Source: Polydactylus sextarius
Taxonomy: Eukaryota > Chordata > Actinopteri > Polynemidae
DNA: 64,000 nt
Assembly (NCBI GenBank): GCA_016801845.1
Contig: CM028910.1
Location: forward strand, 12,926,629 to 12,990,628
Direction: 5' to 3'
Positions 59,850 through 64,000 of this stretch are shown piece by piece. A program made the translations under genes and the position numbers. Numbering within the stretch: position 1 is the first letter of the stretch; every line of letters begins with the position of its first letter. Below the pieces are notes generated by a model that saw only the letters and a list, made by a program, of their open reading frames with translations, made no database searches and had not been told where the DNA came from.

Positions 59850-62687
59850 ATAAAACATATGGACATATAAAAAACCTATTACAGGCTAAATATGTTTCAC
59901 TTCAGCAGATATTGTTGACTTCCCCTTTTTGCATTTTGTGATTAAAAAGAAATCGTAGATTCATTTATCAAAAAGACACATTACTCAGCCATGCTTTAAA
60001 GTTATATTTATTAAGATTCTTGTCATGAAACAAAACAAATGAATATTTTTTAATGAAATGCAGAACTTCTTTAATTTTCATGTTATGAACATTTGTTTTC
60101 CCTAAAAATAGGAATATGAGGAAATATAATTCTGGTATCAGCACATATTATATCGAGACTATATCTGCATCACATGTAGCCACATGATTTTAGCTTTGAT
60201 CACTGATTCGACATGCTGTAGCTGCCAGCTGATTTTATCTTCGGTGGTGAAGGTGGCTGCAGGGAGCCAGAGATTTTACAAGGCATTAATATTTCACAGA
60301 AAGAGGCACAAGAAAAGCAGCGACACTCTAATGCAACATGACAATAATGACAATAACTATAAAACGACAGTCTGACAGTAATAGGTTTTACATTCAGTTC
60401 ACAGCAAATATTTCATTTACATAAAAGAAATGCCATTGTAAGAAGATGACTGAGGACGATACAGAAGTTCAATGATTTTTTTTTGTTTAACCTTTAATCT
60501 TTATGAAATAGGTCAAAGTTACAACACATGAAAACACAAATGCTTATCGTATTATGTCACATGAAGAGATCTCATACAAATTTGGTAATTACAGTATTTC
60601 CAGTTCCACCGTGCAGTTTTAAGCTCTGAAAAATGAAAAGGTACATATGGTATCAAACCTTTTGAATTTATTTCCATAATCTGAAACTAAGACAGGGTTA
60701 GATAAACAGAGTTTCTGTCATATTGACAAGACGATGATGCGACACGACAGAACACAACACGGTGCATTGGCTTTGACCTTTAGAGTATACGGTGAAGTGG
60801 CTTTCAAAGAATGTGCCATCGTAGCTCAACAGATAGAGTAAAGGTTTTCACTCCAACAATAACACCAATACACACACACAAAAAGAAAAACATAAAGATA
60901 CAGGTACACACAAAATATACTAAATCCACCACACCACTACTAATGGAGGTGTCTTATTTTCCCATGATCCTTCCTCTTGGTTTCCTCCTGGTACACTGAT
61001 TGATCTATGTGACAGACTGGTGACCTGTACCCCTGCCAGACTATCAAAAGATAAGTGGTACAGTTAATTGATATAGGAATGGATGATCCTGCCTGTGAAT
61101 TAATTAATAAACAAATAAATTAAAAATATACAAATAAATCACTCAAAGAGCATGAATAAACAGTGCATCTCCCTGTGGGATCAATAAATCATAGTGATCA
61201 ATCAGCGCTCCCCACACTCTGAGATAATATGAATTATGAATGTAATATATATATATATATTTATTACTTTCATATTTAATAATATGAAAGTAATTACTGA
61301 TAATCCATTTTAATTGCAAGTTGCGAGTCATTTGAAGGATGAGTCATTCATATGTCAGTTGGCATTGGGCTACAGCTTCATAAGATAAAGTCTTTCTAAT
61401 AACTCGTCCAATCAGCCTAAAGCATCTGATAAATGTCATCAAACTAACTGTATTGTATCTTATTTCAGCAGTTACTTATTGCTCATTCATATGCATTTGA
61501 GAGATGTGAAGTCTTTTAGTTAATGCCACTATACAGTCGCATTACTTGCTAATTGATAGCTCTTTACTCATTAGGGTAAGTTTCCAGCTCAGCAAAACTT
61601 TCTATCGTCAATTTTACCACTAAAAATCTCCAAGGAAATCTAAAAGCTGATCTCTCTAAATTTGTTGCCACCGTGCCCTTTGGGAAATGTATGTGAAATT
61701 GGCAGGAGCTGTCTTGATATGTGTGTGTGTCATGGGATTTCGGAATCATTCTCCATTGGAAAGTTCACCTCAATTTTCTGTTTCGGGTTGAAAGAGTGCA
61801 GCCAGCAAAACACTCTGTCATAAGAGTTTGGAATGAAAACTTACAGACTCTTTTAGGATTCGATGGTGCATTGCTGACAGTCACTGGTATTGTGCGCACT
61901 ATGCAGTCCATTAGAGATAATGATGTGCGCAGAAGCAGTCCTCTGTGAAAGTACATTTAGATCTGACAGGAAGAAGGTGAAGGCGTATCAGGACGTTCTA
62001 GAAGGGTGTATCCATCTGGCTGCCCTTTGCTGCAGGCGACACCACCCCATAGCTTCCCTCCTGCCACCTCAGCCAATGCATATGGATCTCTTTCTGGACC
62101 TGTCAAACACATCCACACACATATATGCACAGAAAAACAAGCTTAAGTTGATGCTGTTATAACTCACATGCAACATGTGATTATTAATTCAAATCTTTAT
62201 GTAACTGGTTGTTTTTCATTTACATAAATGGTCTGATTTAATATGCAACATTTCTACATAATATTCTTACAAATGAAAAAATATCAACAAGGTTGTGAGC
62301 TAAGTTATTTGTTAGATGGGAGTTATAACCTGTGGGGGTTTCCACTGTTCTTTGAGAGTGGTATCAATCTGCTTCAGTCTAACTTTAAAACCATACTTTT
62401 ATGAACATATTTAGTAGAGAATATAAAATTCACACTGGTATTTCCCTCAGTCTGGGTTTGGCCTCACATGAATCAAGGTGATTATATAAATGCTGAGGGT
62501 CATTCCCTCATGCAATGAGGGAAGAGATATGGCAGATTATTTTCATCCCTAACAAATCTAAACAACTCACCTCTTCCTGTCATATGATCTGGGTACAGAT
62601 CATATACCATACAACAGAGGGCTGTTCATTATCTCTTCAATATGTAGCTATTATAGTAAATGTTTTAGTGGTTAGTCAAGGACTGAC
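59850..62687. other. Intergenic DNA between the EGF gene and the GPCR
   Basis: AT-rich, with an (AT)n run at 61246-61260 and a fragment of a dispersed fish repeat near 60975-61040 (TTGGTTTCCTCCTGGTACA, GTGACAGACTGGTGACCTGT). The last coding exon and 3' UTR of the GPCR should lie here but could not be identified. 61640-62100 has some balanced-composition sequence without a recognisable gene. Confidence 0.5.
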
Positions 62688-63981
62688 CTCTTGATTGAGA
62701 AAGCAATAGAGAACTGCCACAAGGAGCCCCTGTAAAAGAGATGGTTTCAATCATTAACATTTAGGACTAGTCCACATCATTAAAAGGCTGCATGCATGGA
62801 GACGGCTTAAATGTCTGACACAAATGAGAGCTGATAAGCTGAGGGAATGAGAATTAAAAACAGGTCAGGAAAATCCATTACATAGCCGGCAAACAAGAGT
62901 GGGATAAATAATGGGCTGGATTTATAACTCAGCAATACACTGCTGCAGGCAAAGTATAATCTCTGTTAACTCTGCTGCCATCTCTTTTATCATTACACCA
63001 AAACCTGCAGAATAAAATTGGTCTCAGCTGTTTCACCTCTTTTGTAAACAAAGCCTGTGTTAAAGCCGAGTGGGCACTGTTGTAACCGGTAGATTTCATA
63101 CTTATTTCACACCTCTGTGCCTAATAAATTTGAATCCCCAGCAGGACGAGGTACGCGAACAAAATCCAATTTGGGGAGTTGGCTGGCAAGGGCCAGATGA
63201 GACATGAAGTGGAGGAGGACATTTGTGTTTTCCATGTGCCTGGCAGATGTAAATGTATAAAGCTTCCTTCGCATTCCAGCAAGGCTAGGCCCTTTTGTAC
63301 TAATTAACTTATTAATACATTTCATATTATGATTTTTCAAGCCTATAACTAGTGTTTAGCTGGCTTCAAGCACTTAATCAAATAGATATTAATATTAAAT
63401 CGGTAATTCTTCTTAGCCAAGATAGCTGCTCTAACTGCAGAACTGGTGATATTCCTATTAGTTTTAAATATACTTTGTGTTTGGTGATAATTAGCAACTG
63501 TTAGCAGGGTAAACTAAGATCATGCACATGGAAAACAAGCCCCACTGTGTCTGATTGTAGTCTTTTTATATAGATTGTCTTGCGTGAAGAGAATTTCAAG
63601 TTAAAATATCAATAACTTTCCACTGAACAGCTTATTTACATGTTTGTAAATTAATACTCATAAATGCAACATCGGATTGGATTTAAACCTGTAGTCACTA
63701 ATCAGACAGTCAATAACAGCTCATTACTCATTACAGTCCTGTGATTAGATTCTAGGTATTGGCAGGACTAAGTGTCTGCTTTCAAGGTATTTGAGAGTGT
63801 ACAACATACAGTCAGAGTGTTTATACTGTACAGTACATGAGTGGAGTGTACCTGGAAGGATCCCATGCACAGCTCAATACAGAGTCGCAGGTTAACACTG
63901 AAGTAGTCAGGCAGAAAATTGAAGAACATGTAGTGAGTACCAAACAAAGGGATGAGGAGGAGGGTGGACTTAGTGAGGCGC
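62688..63981 (-). CDS. ghrhr: Class B GPCR, GHRH-receptor-like (partial)
   Basis: Two exons of a secretin-family receptor. 63852-63981 (130 bases) begins in phase 2 and encodes RLTKSTLLLIPLFGTHYMFF, then NFLPDYFSVNLRLCIELCMG and SFQ: the end of intracellular loop 3, helix 6, loop 3 and the start of helix 7. 62688-62729 (42 bases) encodes GLLVAVLYCFLNQE, the rest of helix 7; a 42-base exon here is a hallmark of this family. FNFLPD and FLNQE match GHRH receptors better than VIP, PACAP or secretin receptors (which have FAF.P and FLNGE). This is a Gs-coupled plasma-membrane peptide receptor. The gene continues beyond 64000 on its 5' side. The C-terminal tail exon was not found. The assignment to GHRHR rather than its teleost sister receptor is tentative. 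Confidence 0.8.
62730..63851 (-). other. GPCR intron with possible conserved element
   Basis: An 1122-base intron. The stretch from 62880 to 63350 is repeat-free with balanced composition, so it could be a conserved non-coding element. That is inference only. Confidence 0.3.
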
Positions 63982-64000
63982 CTGTCACAAAGAAGCAAAG

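Noticed and set aside
60600..60625. Possible last exon of the GPCR (acceptor TTTTTCAG then a Trp-rich frame on the minus strand)
   Set aside because: The phase-0 continuation required by the 42-base exon gives a different, short frame without the expected RKW tail.
62325..62385. Another candidate GPCR tail exon (minus strand, frame with KEQWK)
   Set aside because: Weak acceptor, and the required phase gives an immediate stop.

Overview
The window is nuclear DNA of a ray-finned fish, very probably a teleost. The evidence is spliced vertebrate genes with GT-AG introns, compact spacing, AT and CA microsatellites, Tc1-like and LINE debris, and a fish-type complement of genes. The species cannot be named from the sequence. 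All exon structures were spliced by hand from splice sites, reading phase and protein similarity; no search was run.

Layout from left to right. 1-7.0 kb is non-coding DNA upstream of dmbx1, with a dead Tc1/mariner copy and AT-rich microsatellites. 7.1-12.6 kb is dmbx1 on the + strand, a paired-like K50 homeobox factor (5' UTR exon plus 4 coding exons, 396 aa). 12.6-19.4 kb is a gene desert that may hold enhancers. 19.6-39.7 kb contains three complete tandem fatty acid amide hydrolase genes on the - strand. They are called A (19.6-24.6 kb), B (26.3-33.0 kb) and C (34.0-39.7 kb) here. Each has 15 exons of the same lengths as its sisters, 588 aa, and the whole Lys-Ser-Ser catalytic set. 40.9-42.8 kb is uqcrh on the - strand (4 exons, 91 aa), the hinge protein of respiratory complex III. 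44.1-45.3 kb is a wrecked CYP2 copy. 45.97-49.56 kb is an intact CYP2 P450 on the + strand (9 exons, 501 aa). 50.4-59.5 kb is a - strand gene of 22 coding exons for a secreted 815-aa protein with about 16 EGF modules and an EMI-like C-terminus. 62.7-64.0 kb holds two - strand exons of a class B GPCR resembling the GHRH receptor; the gene continues off the right edge.

The genes are not a functional unit. uqcrh, faah and dmbx1 form a conserved vertebrate neighbourhood (human 1p33), here altered by faah triplication, absence of nsun4 and opposite dmbx1 orientation. The most interesting content is the faah array. All three copies look functional, the similarity between copies switches partner from intron to intron (a sign of gene conversion), and only copy A keeps a CpG-rich 5' flank. 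The EGF/EMI-like protein has an architecture I could not match to a named family.
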